Translations under genes and position numbers: made by a program
Shown: piece after piece, positions 1 through 8,810 of the stretch
How the letters are laid out: the number at the start of each line of letters is the position of its first letter
How positions within the stretch are numbered: the stretch's first letter is position 1
Notes under the pieces: model-generated
Database searches by the model: none
Told to the model about the DNA's origin: nothing
What the model saw: the letters and a program-made list of their open reading frames with translations, nothing else
Assembly: GCF_008704855.1 (NCBI RefSeq)
Contig: NZ_CP023691.1
Location: 7,316,001 to 7,380,000, forward strand
Source: Streptomyces platensis
GTDB lineage: Bacteria > Actinomycetota > Actinomycetes > Streptomycetales > Streptomycetaceae
DNA length: 64,000 bases
Reading direction: 5' to 3'

Positions 1-204
1 ACGCGGCGGCCGGCGCAGGCTCAGCAGCGCCAGCAGCGGCGCGCCGATCACCATTCCCACGGCGAAGGCCGAGGTCAGCGCTCCGGCGGCGGAGAGCGAG
101 ATATTCAGCTCACGGGCGATGTCCGGCAGCAGGCCGGACAGCATGAACTCGGAGGTGCCTTGGGCGAACACCGCAAGGCCGAGCATGGAGAGAACGAAGG
201 GCAC
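1..204 (-). CDS. MFS transporter, N-terminal part (cut by window edge)
   Basis: This is the first 68 codons of a drug-efflux type major facilitator protein; the rest lies beyond position 1. The reading is M-P-F-V-L-S-M-L-G-L-A-V-F-A-Q-G-T-S-E-F and continues with L-P-D-I-A and a second hydrophobic helix. The GTSEF-x4-LLPDIA pattern is typical of TM1 and the following loop in the Cmx/CmlR sugar- or chloramphenicol-efflux subfamily. The chosen start is GTG at 204, with GGAG about 7 nt upstream. Substrate cannot be told from this fragment. Confidence 0.75.
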   Translation of the reverse strand, partial: MPFVLSMLGLAVFAQGTSEFMLSGLLPDIARELNISLSAAGALTSAFAVGMVIGAPLLALLSLRRPPR

Positions 205-609
205 AGCAACACTCCGCAACCACAGGGTGGATCGACAGGGCGCGACGGCAGACGCAGCGGTGCCCGTGCGGAGGCGAAGGAGCGAACCGTCCGGCGCAGG
301 GCACGCGTGGCTACCGCGCGAAAGGACCTGGGACGTCAGAGATATGACGCAGCATCAGGTGAGAAAACAGCCCGTACTACGGCGAGCCGGTGGCAGGAAG
401 CGTGCCAGGTGGCGCGCGTCGAGGAGGCGACGGCGCGACCGCGAGACAGTGCAAGGAGCCACCGGACGGCCGGTGGCTAGCGTCTTGATGCCTCGGGGCT
501 GGACATGCGGGCAGACTAATCGAGCCGGCCGGCCCCGTCCACGCAATTTAGCGGCGGCGGTCGGCGGCGGCGGTCGGCGGCGACTCCGCCGACCGCCTCG
601 CCCTGTCGC
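205..609. other. Intergenic region, no gene recognised
   Basis: About 400 bp separate the divergently oriented start of the MFS gene from the 3' end of the AAA ATPase gene. Reading frames here have no codon bias or recognisable motif. It holds a 9-bp perfect hairpin at 457-478 (arms AGCCACCGG/CCGGTGGCT) and the terminator-like hairpin listed at 569-597. A GCGGCGGTCG-type short repeat precedes the latter. Confidence 0.5.
569..597 (-). terminator. Strong hairpin downstream of the AAA ATPase gene
   Basis: Arms GGCGGTCGGCGG (569-580) and CCGCCGACCGCC (586-597) are a perfect 12-bp inverted repeat with a 5-nt loop. It lies 12 bp past the stop codon of the minus-strand ATPase gene. There is no U-tract, as is usual in Streptomyces. 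Confidence 0.6.
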
Positions 610-2508
610 TCAGCCGCGGGGTATCAGTGCGAAGACCTCGATCCAGAAGCGCTGGACCTCGCTCGACGCCCCCACGAGGTAGGTGGAACGCAGCTTCGGC
701 GGGAGCAGGGCCACCAGCCGGGCCACCGCCGCCTGATGCTGCTTCAGCTGCGACAACTCCGCGTTGGCCAGGACCTGGTGGACCAGATCGCTGTCGTTCG
801 AGCCCTCGCTCGACGCACGCGCCGCCGTCCGCAGCCGCGTCTCCCAGGCGTCGACCTCCTGGGCCAGCTCGCGCAGGCCGGTGACCGGGCGGTTGCTGAG
901 CCGGTCGAGGAGGGCGGTCAGCGACACCGGGGCGTATTCACCGTCACCGAGATAGACGGTGCCCATCTCCAGCGGCAGTCCGCGCTGGTGGAGTTTGATC
1001 AGCCGCTCCAGGGTGCGCTTGGTGATCCAGGCCCGGCCGTCCTCGTCGATGTCGTGCTTCCACCACTCCAGGACCGTCTCGGCGACGGCACCGTACTTCG
1101 CGATCAGCCACTCGTTGGCCGGGATGTCGCCCGGCTCGACGGTCAGCGAGACAGTGAAGCGGGTCGCCTGCGCGATGTTGTTCCGGGCGACCAGAAGCTT
1201 GCGGCCCAGGTGATACGGCGGGTTCTGCACCGCGATCTGCGCCCGCAGATTCTCGATCCGGCGGCCCGCCAGGGACCACTCCTGAGTGATCTCCATCAGC
1301 TTGGCGAACGCTGCCTTGTCCTTGGGGCGGTTGTACTCGTCCCACACGATCGCCTTCGGCTCCGGACCCAGGAACGATCCGGCCAGGAGGTTGTCCAGGG
1401 AGCCGTCGGTGGTCGGGATCGGTGCGCAGAGGTCTTCGACATTGGTCACCGGCATCGAGAAATACAGCGGCGCGCGCCCGTCGAGGCCCTCGCGGACGGT
1501 CTCGCGGACCAGCTCCGTCTTGCCGCACCCGGGCGGCCCCTGCAACAGCACCGACCAGCGGTTACGCAGTGCCGCACGCACCACGGCCCGTACCGGATCG
1601 GGGAGGGTGGCGGGGTTGGCGGCGCCCACCGCCGCCGCGATCCGGTCCAGCACCTCGGTCGTACGGTCCTTGCCCGGCCTGCCGTTGTCCTTCTGCTCGG
1701 CCAGCCGCAGCCGCTCGCCTTTGACCAGCGGCAGCCCCCAGCGCAGCGGGAAGCCCTCCCGGGCGTTGGCCAGGATGTGGTCGAGGGTGCGCGGGGAGAG
1801 CAGCTCGCGCAGGGCCGGGGCGAGGGTGGCCCAGAGGGTGAAGACCTCGCGCAGATTCCAGTCGCGGTACTTCGCCGCGAGCTGCTGCCGCCAGGACGTG
1901 TCGTTGGCGGTGATCCGGATCGTCACCATGCGGTCCAGGACGGCCAGATCGCTGCGCCGGGCCGCCGTCTCCGCCAGCGATTCGTTGTCCGTCAGGAAGA
2001 CGCCGATGCAGCCCAGCTCCCGCAGGTCGTACTCGCCCAGCGTCCAGTTGCAGGCGATCTGCATCAGCTGTGACTGGATCGTCGCACCGGCCTGGAGCGA
2101 GTCGTCGATCAGCAGCACGAACGGCTTGCCGGGCCGCAGCTGGCTCATCACCAGCTGCCGCAGCACCAGTTCGCCCGTCTTGGCGTCGCGCACCGGCGCG
2201 TTGGCGAGCAGATCGTCCGGGGTGAGATTGGCGGCCGGCACGAAGACCAGCTCGGCATCCGGGTACGCCGTGGGCAGATGGGAGAAGAAGGTGGCCGTTT
2301 TGCCGATGCCGTGCTCGCCGAAGATCTGGCCGGTCTGACCCATGTCGATCATCGCGTCGATGAACGACTCCAGCCGGGAGACCCCCGGCCGGCCCTCCGG
2401 GGGCTCGGGGTAGGTGGCGCTGGGCCGCCATCCCGCGGGGCGGGGCGGCGGGGTCTGCGCGGTGGCCACGGCCCCCGGAGGTGCCGCGGTCGGCGTGGTC
2501 GTGCTCAT
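610..2508 (-). CDS. Double AAA-type (MoxR/dynein-related) ATPase
   Basis: A 632-residue cytoplasmic ATPase with two P-loop modules. The first has Walker A GEHGIGKT (residues 64-71) and Walker B-like FVLLIDD. The second has GPPGCGKT (near residue 325) and IVWDEYN. The N-terminal 40 residues are Pro/Ala-rich linker. The ATG at 2508 overlaps the stop of the upstream VWA gene (ATGA), so the two are translationally coupled. MoxR-type AAA proteins generally act as chaperones that load metals or remodel complexes with a VWA partner; this pair fits that arrangement. The frame stays open upstream of 2508, but that part has no homology-like features and lies inside the VWA gene. Confidence 0.85.
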   Translation of the reverse strand: MSTTTPTAAPPGAVATAQTPPPRPAGWRPSATYPEPPEGRPGVSRLESFIDAMIDMGQTGQIFGEHGIGKTATFFSHLPTAYPDAELVFVPAANLTPDDLLANAPVRDAKTGELVLRQLVMSQLRPGKPFVLLIDDSLQAGATIQSQLMQIACNWTLGEYDLRELGCIGVFLTDNESLAETAARRSDLAVLDRMVTIRITANDTSWRQQLAAKYRDWNLREVFTLWATLAPALRELLSPRTLDHILANAREGFPLRWGLPLVKGERLRLAEQKDNGRPGKDRTTEVLDRIAAAVGAANPATLPDPVRAVVRAALRNRWSVLLQGPPGCGKTELVRETVREGLDGRAPLYFSMPVTNVEDLCAPIPTTDGSLDNLLAGSFLGPEPKAIVWDEYNRPKDKAAFAKLMEITQEWSLAGRRIENLRAQIAVQNPPYHLGRKLLVARNNIAQATRFTVSLTVEPGDIPANEWLIAKYGAVAETVLEWWKHDIDEDGRAWITKRTLERLIKLHQRGLPLEMGTVYLGDGEYAPVSLTALLDRLSNRPVTGLRELAQEVDAWETRLRTAARASSEGSNDSDLVHQVLANAELSQLKQHQAAVARLVALLPPKLRSTYLVGASSEVQRFWIEVFALIPRG

Positions 2509-3911
2509 CGGTCTCCTGTCGTCACACGGTGGCAGGCCATCGGCGGGGTGTGGTGGTCGGGCCAGTCGTTGCCGCCCGGCGTGATCAGCCAGATCCATTT
2601 GTCCGGCTCGGCGGGGGTGATGTGCGGGGCGTAGCCGTCGGTGAGCATCACCACGGCGTCCGGTATCTCCTCGAAGCCGCGGCCGTCGACCGTCGTGCGC
2701 CCCTCGACGTAGTCGGCCACCGCCTGGAAGCTCGTGCCTCCGCCGCCGTACACCTTCTCGCCGGGGTGGAACGGCATCACCGCACCGTCGAACGACAGCC
2801 AGTGGGCGGTCACCCCGTCGATCTGGCCCACCAGCTCCGTCAGCCAGTCGACCACCGCATCGGGCATCGACCCCGAGGTGTCGTACGCGATCACGAGGTT
2901 CTTCTCCCGCACCGGGCCGCACCGCGACAGCATCGGATCGTGGCCCAGCGCCGCCAGCAGGGCGCCGCGCTTCTTCGGATAGACCAGCCGCTCGCCCTCC
3001 CGCAGCTTGGACGCGAGGACATCGACCAGCCAGCGCTGCCACCAGTCGACCTTCCCCGTCCGCGGGGTCCTGCCGCGCAGCGCCCCCGCGCCCAGCCGCC
3101 CCCACACCCGGCTCGCATGCTCCGAGGTGCCGTCCGTACGGTCCATCAGATCGAGCAGTTCCCGCTCCGCGCCCGGGTGTCCGCGCCGCGCCGCCAGCAG
3201 GGAGTTGACCAGCGCGGAGGACACCGTCTCGTCGAGGGTCGGCTGATCGCCGTCCGCCGTCTCCGGGTCCGTGAGATGCACACAGGACACCGTGGGAACG
3301 GGCGGCTGCCGCATGCGCTTGAGCTCGGAGAACACGGTCATGTCGGTCTCGACGAAGGCGTCGTAGCCGAGGGGTTCGAGTCCCTGGGCCGTCAGATCGC
3401 CCGCGTAGTCCCGGTGGATCTCGCGCGGGTCGACCCCCGTGGGCCGGCCGTCGAGCTGCGGCAGCTCCTTGCGGCCGAGCCGGACCAGGGCGACATGGTT
3501 GATGGCGACCTCGGCGGCGAGGGTGAAGACGGGGTCCGCGCGCAGCTCGGGATCGGCGAACAGATGACGGTGCACCAGATGCCGCGCCTCATGGAAGAGG
3601 ACGAACTTCACGCCCTCCAGGCCCAGCCGGACGAAGAAGCCGGGGTTGTAGAGCAGCGGACAGCTGCCGTCCCCGGAGGCCACCACGGCCGCGGTCGGCA
3701 CGGCCGTCGTCGGGATCTGGTGGTGGCACTTGGCGTAGATCCAGGACGCCACCACGGATTCCGTCAGCCCGAAATCCAGCAGCGCGGCTTCCTTCAGCCG
3801 CCGCGCCTCCGCGACCACGTCCGGTGCCGCCGGGTGCCAGCTCTCCAGGGCCCGCCGGTCGGTCAGATCAACCACCGGCCGGTGCCCCACCGTTGTCGTG
3901 TCGTACGCCAT
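2505..3911 (-). CDS. VWA-like protein with putative metallopeptidase domain (DUF2201 type)
   Basis: A 468-residue protein. The N-terminal half carries F-H-E-A-R-H (His107, Glu108, His111), an HExxH zinc-binding pattern of the putative metallopeptidase domain. The C-terminal part carries A-Y-D-T-S-G-S-M, a complete DxSGS MIDAS motif of a von Willebrand A-like domain, followed by later Asp/Thr motif residues. It is the promoter-proximal member of a two-gene unit with the double AAA ATPase and overlaps it by 4 nt. The ATG at 3911 has no close Shine-Dalgarno; the sequence AGGAGG sits about 22 nt upstream within an 8-bp hairpin (3932-3955), which may occlude or position ribosomes. The biological target is unknown. 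Confidence 0.82.
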   Translation of the reverse strand: MAYDTTTVGHRPVVDLTDRRALESWHPAAPDVVAEARRLKEAALLDFGLTESVVASWIYAKCHHQIPTTAVPTAAVVASGDGSCPLLYNPGFFVRLGLEGVKFVLFHEARHLVHRHLFADPELRADPVFTLAAEVAINHVALVRLGRKELPQLDGRPTGVDPREIHRDYAGDLTAQGLEPLGYDAFVETDMTVFSELKRMRQPPVPTVSCVHLTDPETADGDQPTLDETVSSALVNSLLAARRGHPGAERELLDLMDRTDGTSEHASRVWGRLGAGALRGRTPRTGKVDWWQRWLVDVLASKLREGERLVYPKKRGALLAALGHDPMLSRCGPVREKNLVIAYDTSGSMPDAVVDWLTELVGQIDGVTAHWLSFDGAVMPFHPGEKVYGGGGTSFQAVADYVEGRTTVDGRGFEEIPDAVVMLTDGYAPHITPAEPDKWIWLITPGGNDWPDHHTPPMACHRVTTGDR

Positions 3912-4056
3912 GCCCCGCCCCCGTTCTCAGCTGCCTCCTTTCGTATCAGGAGGCACTGACAACGGAGCACGGCGGGAGGTGCCACGAGGGGAGCGAGGGC
4001 CGGCGCACCGGCGGCAGCGGGACCGGCCCGCTGCCGCCGGACACCGTACGGCTGCC

Positions 4057-6531
4057 TCAGCGGCCGCCGCGGTCCTTGCCCAGGAGCCCGGCCCGCCGCA
4101 GGGCGTCCGCCATCGCGTCGTTGGCCGGTCCGGCGTCGCGGCCGCCCCTGCGGTCACCGCCGCGCGGTCCGCCGCCGCCCTGCCGCTGCCGCGGCGCACC
4201 GCCCCGGCCGCCCTCACGCGGCGCACCGCCCCGGCCGCCCTCGCGCGCTCCGCCGCCGTTGCCGCCCCGGCGCTCGCCGCCACCGCGCCGCTCGCCGCCG
4301 CCACCGCCCGCCGAGGCGCCCTTGCCGTGCTCATCGTCCAGCCGCAGCGTCAGCGAGATCCGCTTCCGCGGAATGTCGACATCGAGCACCTTCACGCGCA
4401 CGATGTCGCCCGGCTTCACCACGTCCCGCGGGTCCTTGACGAAGGTCTTCGACATCGCCGAGACATGCACCAGACCGTCCTGGTGGACGCCCACGTCCAC
4501 GAACGCCCCGAAGGCGGCGACATTGGTCACCACACCCTCCAGGAGCATCCCCGGCTCCAGGTCGCCGATCTTCTCCACGCCTTCCTTGAAGGTCGCGGTC
4601 TTGAAGACCGGGCGCGGGTCGCGGCCCGGCTTCTCCAGCTCCTGGAGGATGTCGCTCACCGTCGGCAGTCCGAAGGAGTCATCGACGAAGTCCGCGGCCT
4701 TCAGGGTGCGCAGCACCGCCGTGTTGCCGATCAGCGAACCGACCGCGGTATCCGCCGACTTCACCATCCGGCGCACCACGGGGTACGCCTCGGGGTGCAC
4801 GCTGGAGGCGTCCAGCGGGTCGTCGCCGCCCCGGATCCGCAGGAAGCCCGCGCACTGCTCGTACGCCTTCGGGCCGAGCCGCGCCACGTCCTTGAGCGCC
4901 TTGCGGGAGCGGAAGGGGCCGTTGTTGTCCCGGTGCGTGACGATGTTCTCGGCGAGCCCGGAGCCGATGCCCGAGACCCGCGAAAGCAGCGGCGCCGAGG
5001 CGGTGTTGACGTCCACGCCGACGCCGTTCACACAGTCCTCGACCACCGCGTCCAGCGAACGCGACAGCTTCACCTCGGACAGATCGTGCTGGTACTGGCC
5101 CACGCCGATCGACTTCGGGTCGATCTTGACCAGCTCGGCCAGCGGGTCCTGGAGGCGCCGGGCGATGGACACCGCACCGCGCAGCGAGACATCCAGCTCG
5201 GGCAGCTCCTGCGAGGCGAACGCGGAGGCGGAGTACACCGAGGCACCGGCCTCGGACACCATCACCTTCGTCAGCTTCAGCTCCGGCTGGGCGGCGATCA
5301 GATCGGCCGCCAGCTTGTCGGTCTCGCGGGAGGCGGTGCCGTTGCCGATCGCGATCAGCTCGACGTCGTGCTCGCGGGCCAGCTTCGCCAGCGTGGCCAG
5401 TGAGGCATCCCACTTCTGCTGCGGTACATGGGGGTAGATGGTCTCCGTGGCGGCCACCTTGCCGGTCGCGTCCACGACGGCCACCTTCACGCCCGTACGG
5501 AAACCGGGGTCCAGTCCCATCGTGGCGCGCGTACCGGCGGGCGCAGCCAGCAGCAGATCGCGCAGGTTCGAGGCGAAGACCCGGACCGCCTCGTCCTCGG
5601 CGGCCTGCCGCAGGCGCAGCCGCAGATCGATCCCGAGGTGCACCTGCACCCGGGTGCGCCAGGCCCAGCGGACGGTGTCCTGAAGCCACTTGTCGCCCGG
5701 ACGGCCCCGGTCGGTGATGCCGAAGCGGTGCGCGATGGACTGCTCGTAGGAGCTCGGCCCCTCGGTGGCCGCCGACGGGTCCTCCGGCTCCAGGTTGAGA
5801 TCGAGGATCTCCTCCTTCTCGCCGCGGAACATCGCCAGCACCCGGTGGGAGGGCAGTTCGGTGAACGGCTCGGCGAAGTCGAAGTAGTCGGCGAACTTCG
5901 CGCCGGCCTCCTCCTTGCCCTCGCGTACCTTCGCCGCCACCCGCCCGCGCGACCACATCCGTTCGCGCAGCTCACCGATCAGGTCCGCGTCCTCGCCGAA
6001 CCGCTCGGTCAGGATGGCCCGCGCGCCCTCCAGGGCGGCGGCCGGATCGGCGACACCCTTGTCGGCGTCCACGAACGCCGCGGCCGCCGCGGCCGGTTCC
6101 ACCGAGGGGTCGCTCAGCAGCCCGTCGGCGAGCGGCTCCAGGCCCGCCTCCCGCGCGATCTGTGCCTTGGTGCGGCGCTTGGGCTTGAACGGGAGGTAGA
6201 TGTCCTCCAGCCGTGCCTTGGAGTCGGCGCCGCGGATCTGCGCCTCCAGGGCGGCGTCCAGCTTGCCCTGGGACCGTACGGACTCCAGGATCGCGGCCCG
6301 CCGCTCCTCCAGCTCCCGCAGATAGCGCAGCCGTTCCTCGAGCGAGCGCAGCTGCGCGTCGTCGAGCATCTCGGTGGCTTCCTTGCGGTAGCGCGCGATG
6401 AACGGGACGGTCGAGCCGCCGTCGAGCAGTTCGACCGCGGACTTCACCTGCCGCTCCTTGACGCCGAGCTCCCCGGCGATCCTCGCTTCGATGGACCCGA
6501 GGGCCCCGATGGGCTCAGTGGATGCCGTCAC
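4057..6531 (-). CDS. tex: Tex family RNA-binding transcriptional accessory protein
   Basis: About 824 residues. It has the N-terminal Tex helical region (VPFIARYRKEATEMLDDAQL), a YqgF/RNase-H-like domain (GLDPGFRTGVKVAVVD), helix-hairpin-helix repeats (VSGIGSGLAENIV) and a C-terminal S1 RNA-binding domain (VHQDGLVHVS). Tex binds nucleic acid and influences transcription and rRNA processing. The start is taken as GTG 6531 because the family homology begins there; an in-frame ATG at 6573 is the alternative. Unusual: after the S1 domain there is a tail of about 80 residues rich in Arg-Gly-Gly, encoded partly by a 27-bp tandem repeat, ending in a conserved-looking A-M-A-D-A-L-R-R-A-G-L peptide. 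Confidence 0.9.
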   Translation of the reverse strand: MTASTEPIGALGSIEARIAGELGVKERQVKSAVELLDGGSTVPFIARYRKEATEMLDDAQLRSLEERLRYLRELEERRAAILESVRSQGKLDAALEAQIRGADSKARLEDIYLPFKPKRRTKAQIAREAGLEPLADGLLSDPSVEPAAAAAAFVDADKGVADPAAALEGARAILTERFGEDADLIGELRERMWSRGRVAAKVREGKEEAGAKFADYFDFAEPFTELPSHRVLAMFRGEKEEILDLNLEPEDPSAATEGPSSYEQSIAHRFGITDRGRPGDKWLQDTVRWAWRTRVQVHLGIDLRLRLRQAAEDEAVRVFASNLRDLLLAAPAGTRATMGLDPGFRTGVKVAVVDATGKVAATETIYPHVPQQKWDASLATLAKLAREHDVELIAIGNGTASRETDKLAADLIAAQPELKLTKVMVSEAGASVYSASAFASQELPELDVSLRGAVSIARRLQDPLAELVKIDPKSIGVGQYQHDLSEVKLSRSLDAVVEDCVNGVGVDVNTASAPLLSRVSGIGSGLAENIVTHRDNNGPFRSRKALKDVARLGPKAYEQCAGFLRIRGGDDPLDASSVHPEAYPVVRRMVKSADTAVGSLIGNTAVLRTLKAADFVDDSFGLPTVSDILQELEKPGRDPRPVFKTATFKEGVEKIGDLEPGMLLEGVVTNVAAFGAFVDVGVHQDGLVHVSAMSKTFVKDPRDVVKPGDIVRVKVLDVDIPRKRISLTLRLDDEHGKGASAGGGGGERRGGGERRGGNGGGAREGGRGGAPREGGRGGAPRQRQGGGGPRGGDRRGGRDAGPANDAMADALRRAGLLGKDRGGR
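4191..4244. repeat. 27-bp tandem duplication inside tex
   Basis: Two adjacent 27-bp units (4191-4217 and 4218-4244) differ at one base. On the minus strand each encodes the nonapeptide E-G-G-R-G-G-A-P-R, part of the RGG-rich tail of Tex. The period is a multiple of three, so copy-number change would keep the frame. Confidence 0.85.
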
Positions 6532-6678
6532 GTTGATCCAGACCCGCCTTCCAGCGCTTGCTTGAGCCTGCATTGTGCCGGGTGGCGGGCCGGACTGTCG
6601 CGCCGCCCAGCCGCCGGGGGTGTCCGTGACCTCACCTCGTCCGCCCGGAAACCGGGAGGGACGCGCTGATACCCCCGG

Positions 6679-6713
6679 CGCCGGGGTGCGCGAAGACCTC
6701 GCACACCCCGGCG
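6679..6713 (-). terminator. Possible terminator after the SCO6745-family gene
   Basis: CGCCGGGGTGCG (6679-6690) pairs with CGCACACCCCGGCG (6700-6713), with a 2-nt bulge and a 9-nt loop. It lies in the 240-bp gap between the SCO6745-family stop and the tex start, which otherwise holds the tex promoter region. Confidence 0.45.
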
Positions 6714-6773
6714 ACCGCGGGGCACCGCTTCTGAGGGTGCGTTACGTACAGGAACGTGCCGATACGTTCCGGA

Positions 6774-7643
6774 TCACCTGCCGAACAGCACTGCGGGGAA
6801 GGCCCCGGCGTTCATGGCCGTGGTGGTGAAGCCGGTCGCCAGCTCGGTGAGCCGGGCCACGCCCTCGGCGCCCAGGTGCTCGTACGGGGCCCGGTCCAGC
6901 CGGTCGGTGGTCCGCTCCAGCTCCTTGCGCAGCAGGACTCCGGCCTCGGTCAGCTCGCCCCCGCCGTCCAGGAGGCCGCGCGACCGCAGCCGCTCCTGCG
7001 CGGCCTGCCAGTCCTCCTCCGCCCAGCCTCGGGTCGCCATGATGCCCTGGTGACTCATGCCCCGGCCGGTGGCCGTGTGGGTGACCAGCGCCTCCAGGCC
7101 GTCGAGTTCGGCGTTCAGCAGCGCTATCAGGTGGCCGTCGCCGCGGTGTTCGCGCAGCAGCGTCGCGGCGTGCCAGTAGGCCAGATGCGGGGCCTGGGGC
7201 ACCGGCAGATCGGCGTGCGCGGCGTACAGCGGCCGGGCCCGGCGGGTGCAGGCCTCGGCGGCGTGCAGCGCCAGCTTCGCCGCCTCGGCCATCTCCGGCG
7301 ACTCGACGGCCTCGGTACCGAGCAGCCGGCGCAGCGTGGCGTCCACGGCGCGCAGCCGGGCGTCGAGCACCTGCTGGGGCGTGGTGACGGACCAGATGTG
7401 CGGGACGTGCTGGGCGATGAGCTCGTGCTTGAAGTTGTAGAAGGTCGCCGTGATCGTGCCGGGGCCCACGGCACCCATGGCCGCGCCACGACAGGCGAAG
7501 TAGGCGGCGCTGCGGTTGTCGAGGCCGAGCTTCGCCATCTCCTCGGACAGCTCCGGCGCGAAGTAGTGCGTGGAGTGGAACGGGTTGACGACGTTGTGGC
7601 AGGTGCGGCCGGCCTTCTCGGGCAGTGCACTCGTAGCAGTCAT
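6774..7643 (-). CDS. SCO6745-family protein (winged-helix-like, unknown function)
   Basis: A 289-residue soluble protein. It opens with the family's conserved stretch N-P-F-H-S-T-H-Y-F-A-P-E and contains YFACRGAAMGAVG and FYNFKHELI, then a C-terminal segment (LRSRGLLDGGGELTEAGVLLRKELE) resembling a winged-helix module. These features match the actinobacterial family named after S. coelicolor SCO6745, for which no function is established. The start at ATG 7643 precedes the conserved block by 20 residues. It is monocistronic, divergent from the GlxA-type regulator that begins at 7778. Confidence 0.82.
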   Translation of the reverse strand: MTATSALPEKAGRTCHNVVNPFHSTHYFAPELSEEMAKLGLDNRSAAYFACRGAAMGAVGPGTITATFYNFKHELIAQHVPHIWSVTTPQQVLDARLRAVDATLRRLLGTEAVESPEMAEAAKLALHAAEACTRRARPLYAAHADLPVPQAPHLAYWHAATLLREHRGDGHLIALLNAELDGLEALVTHTATGRGMSHQGIMATRGWAEEDWQAAQERLRSRGLLDGGGELTEAGVLLRKELERTTDRLDRAPYEHLGAEGVARLTELATGFTTTAMNAGAFPAVLFGR

Positions 7644-7777
7644 GGCAGCAGGTTACCGACCGCTCGGTATGAGGCTAGGGGGAGGGTGCCTCCGGTGGGT
7701 CGGGGAAGGTCGCGATGGCAGTAAAGGTGGGATATCCGTCATTGCCGCCACCCGCGTGACTGTCCAGGATGGACGGC

Positions 7778-8749
7778 ATGGAACCGCGCGATGTGCTGGT
7801 CGTCCTCTTCGACGGCCTCCAGAGCCTCGATCTGACCGGACCGGTCGAAGTCTTCGACGGTGCGAACCATGGCGCCCCGGGCGCCTACCGGATCCGCACC
7901 GCGAGCCTGGACGGCGGCCCGGTCCGTACCTCCAGCGGTCTGACGCTCACCCCGGACCTCGCGCTCACCGACACCGCACCGCCGCACACCCTCCTGGTAC
8001 CCGGCGGCGAAGGCACCGGCCACCCCGACCCGCGGCTGATCGACTGGCTGCGGACGCACGCCCCGCGCGCCCGCCGCAAGGTCTCGGTGTGCAGTGGCGC
8101 ACTCCTGCTGGCCGAGGCCGGGCTGCTGGACGGGCGCCGGGCGACGACCCACTGGATGCTCTGCGACACCCTCGCCGAGCGCTTCCCCGCGGTGCGTGTC
8201 GAACCCGAGCCGATCTATGTACGGGACGGCGACCTGGCCACCTCCGCGGGCGTCACCGCCGGTATCGACCTCGCGCTGGCCCTCGTGGAGGAGGATCTCG
8301 GCCGGGACCTCGCCCTGACCATCGCCCGGCATCTGGTCGTCTTCCTGCGGCGTCCCGGCAACCAGACCCAGTTCAGCGCCCAGCTCGCCGCCCAGACCGC
8401 ACAGCGCCGGCCACTGCGTGACGTCCAGCAGTGGATCACCGACAACCCGGCGGCGGACCTCTCCGTCGACGCCCTCGCCGCCCGCGCCCTGCTCTCCCCG
8501 CGGCACTTCGCCCGGGCGTTCCGCGAGGAGACCGGCATGACACCGGGCCGCTATGTCGACCGGGTGCGGCTGGAGGCCGCCCGGCGGTGCCTGGAGGACA
8601 CCACCGACGGCATCGGGCAGGTGGCGCGCCGCTGCGGCTACGGCACCCCCGAGGCGATGCGCCGCGCCTTCCTCCGCGTCCTGGGCGCCTCACCGGCCGA
8701 ATACCGCCGCCGTTTCCAGCCGGCCTCACCACCCGTACCCACCCCCTGA
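7778..8749 (+). CDS. GlxA family (DJ-1/PfpI + AraC HTH) transcriptional regulator
   Basis: About 323 residues. The N-terminal DJ-1/PfpI amidotransferase-like domain (VLFDGLQSLDLTGPVEVFDGA, then V-C-S-G-A-L-L-L-A-E-A-G-L-L-D-G with the nucleophile-elbow Cys) is followed by a C-terminal AraC-type double HTH (LSVDALAARALLSPRHFARAF and IGQVARRCGYGTPEAMRRAF). Such proteins are usually transcriptional activators sensing small amines or amides. ATG 7778 is favoured because AGGA lies 8 nt upstream; ATG 7769 is also in frame. The next gene, a lone DJ-1/PfpI protein, lies 61 bp downstream on the same strand and is a likely target or partner. Confidence 0.88.
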   Translation: MEPRDVLVVLFDGLQSLDLTGPVEVFDGANHGAPGAYRIRTASLDGGPVRTSSGLTLTPDLALTDTAPPHTLLVPGGEGTGHPDPRLIDWLRTHAPRARRKVSVCSGALLLAEAGLLDGRRATTHWMLCDTLAERFPAVRVEPEPIYVRDGDLATSAGVTAGIDLALALVEEDLGRDLALTIARHLVVFLRRPGNQTQFSAQLAAQTAQRRPLRDVQQWITDNPAADLSVDALAARALLSPRHFARAFREETGMTPGRYVDRVRLEAARRCLEDTTDGIGQVARRCGYGTPEAMRRAFLRVLGASPAEYRRRFQPASPPVPTP

Positions 8750-8810
8750 ACCCCGCCGGCCGCCACGAACCCACCGCGCCGGCCCCATCCACCGACGACA
8801 GGAACCGAAG

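Noticed and set aside
2509..3105. The AAA ATPase frame stays open 199 codons upstream of its ATG.
   Set aside because: That part overlaps the VWA gene, has no ATPase-family character, and the ATG at 2508 makes a normal ATGA junction.
4191..4244. Tandem repeat considered as a CRISPR fragment.
   Set aside because: Only two directly adjacent units without spacers, coding for an RGG tail of Tex.
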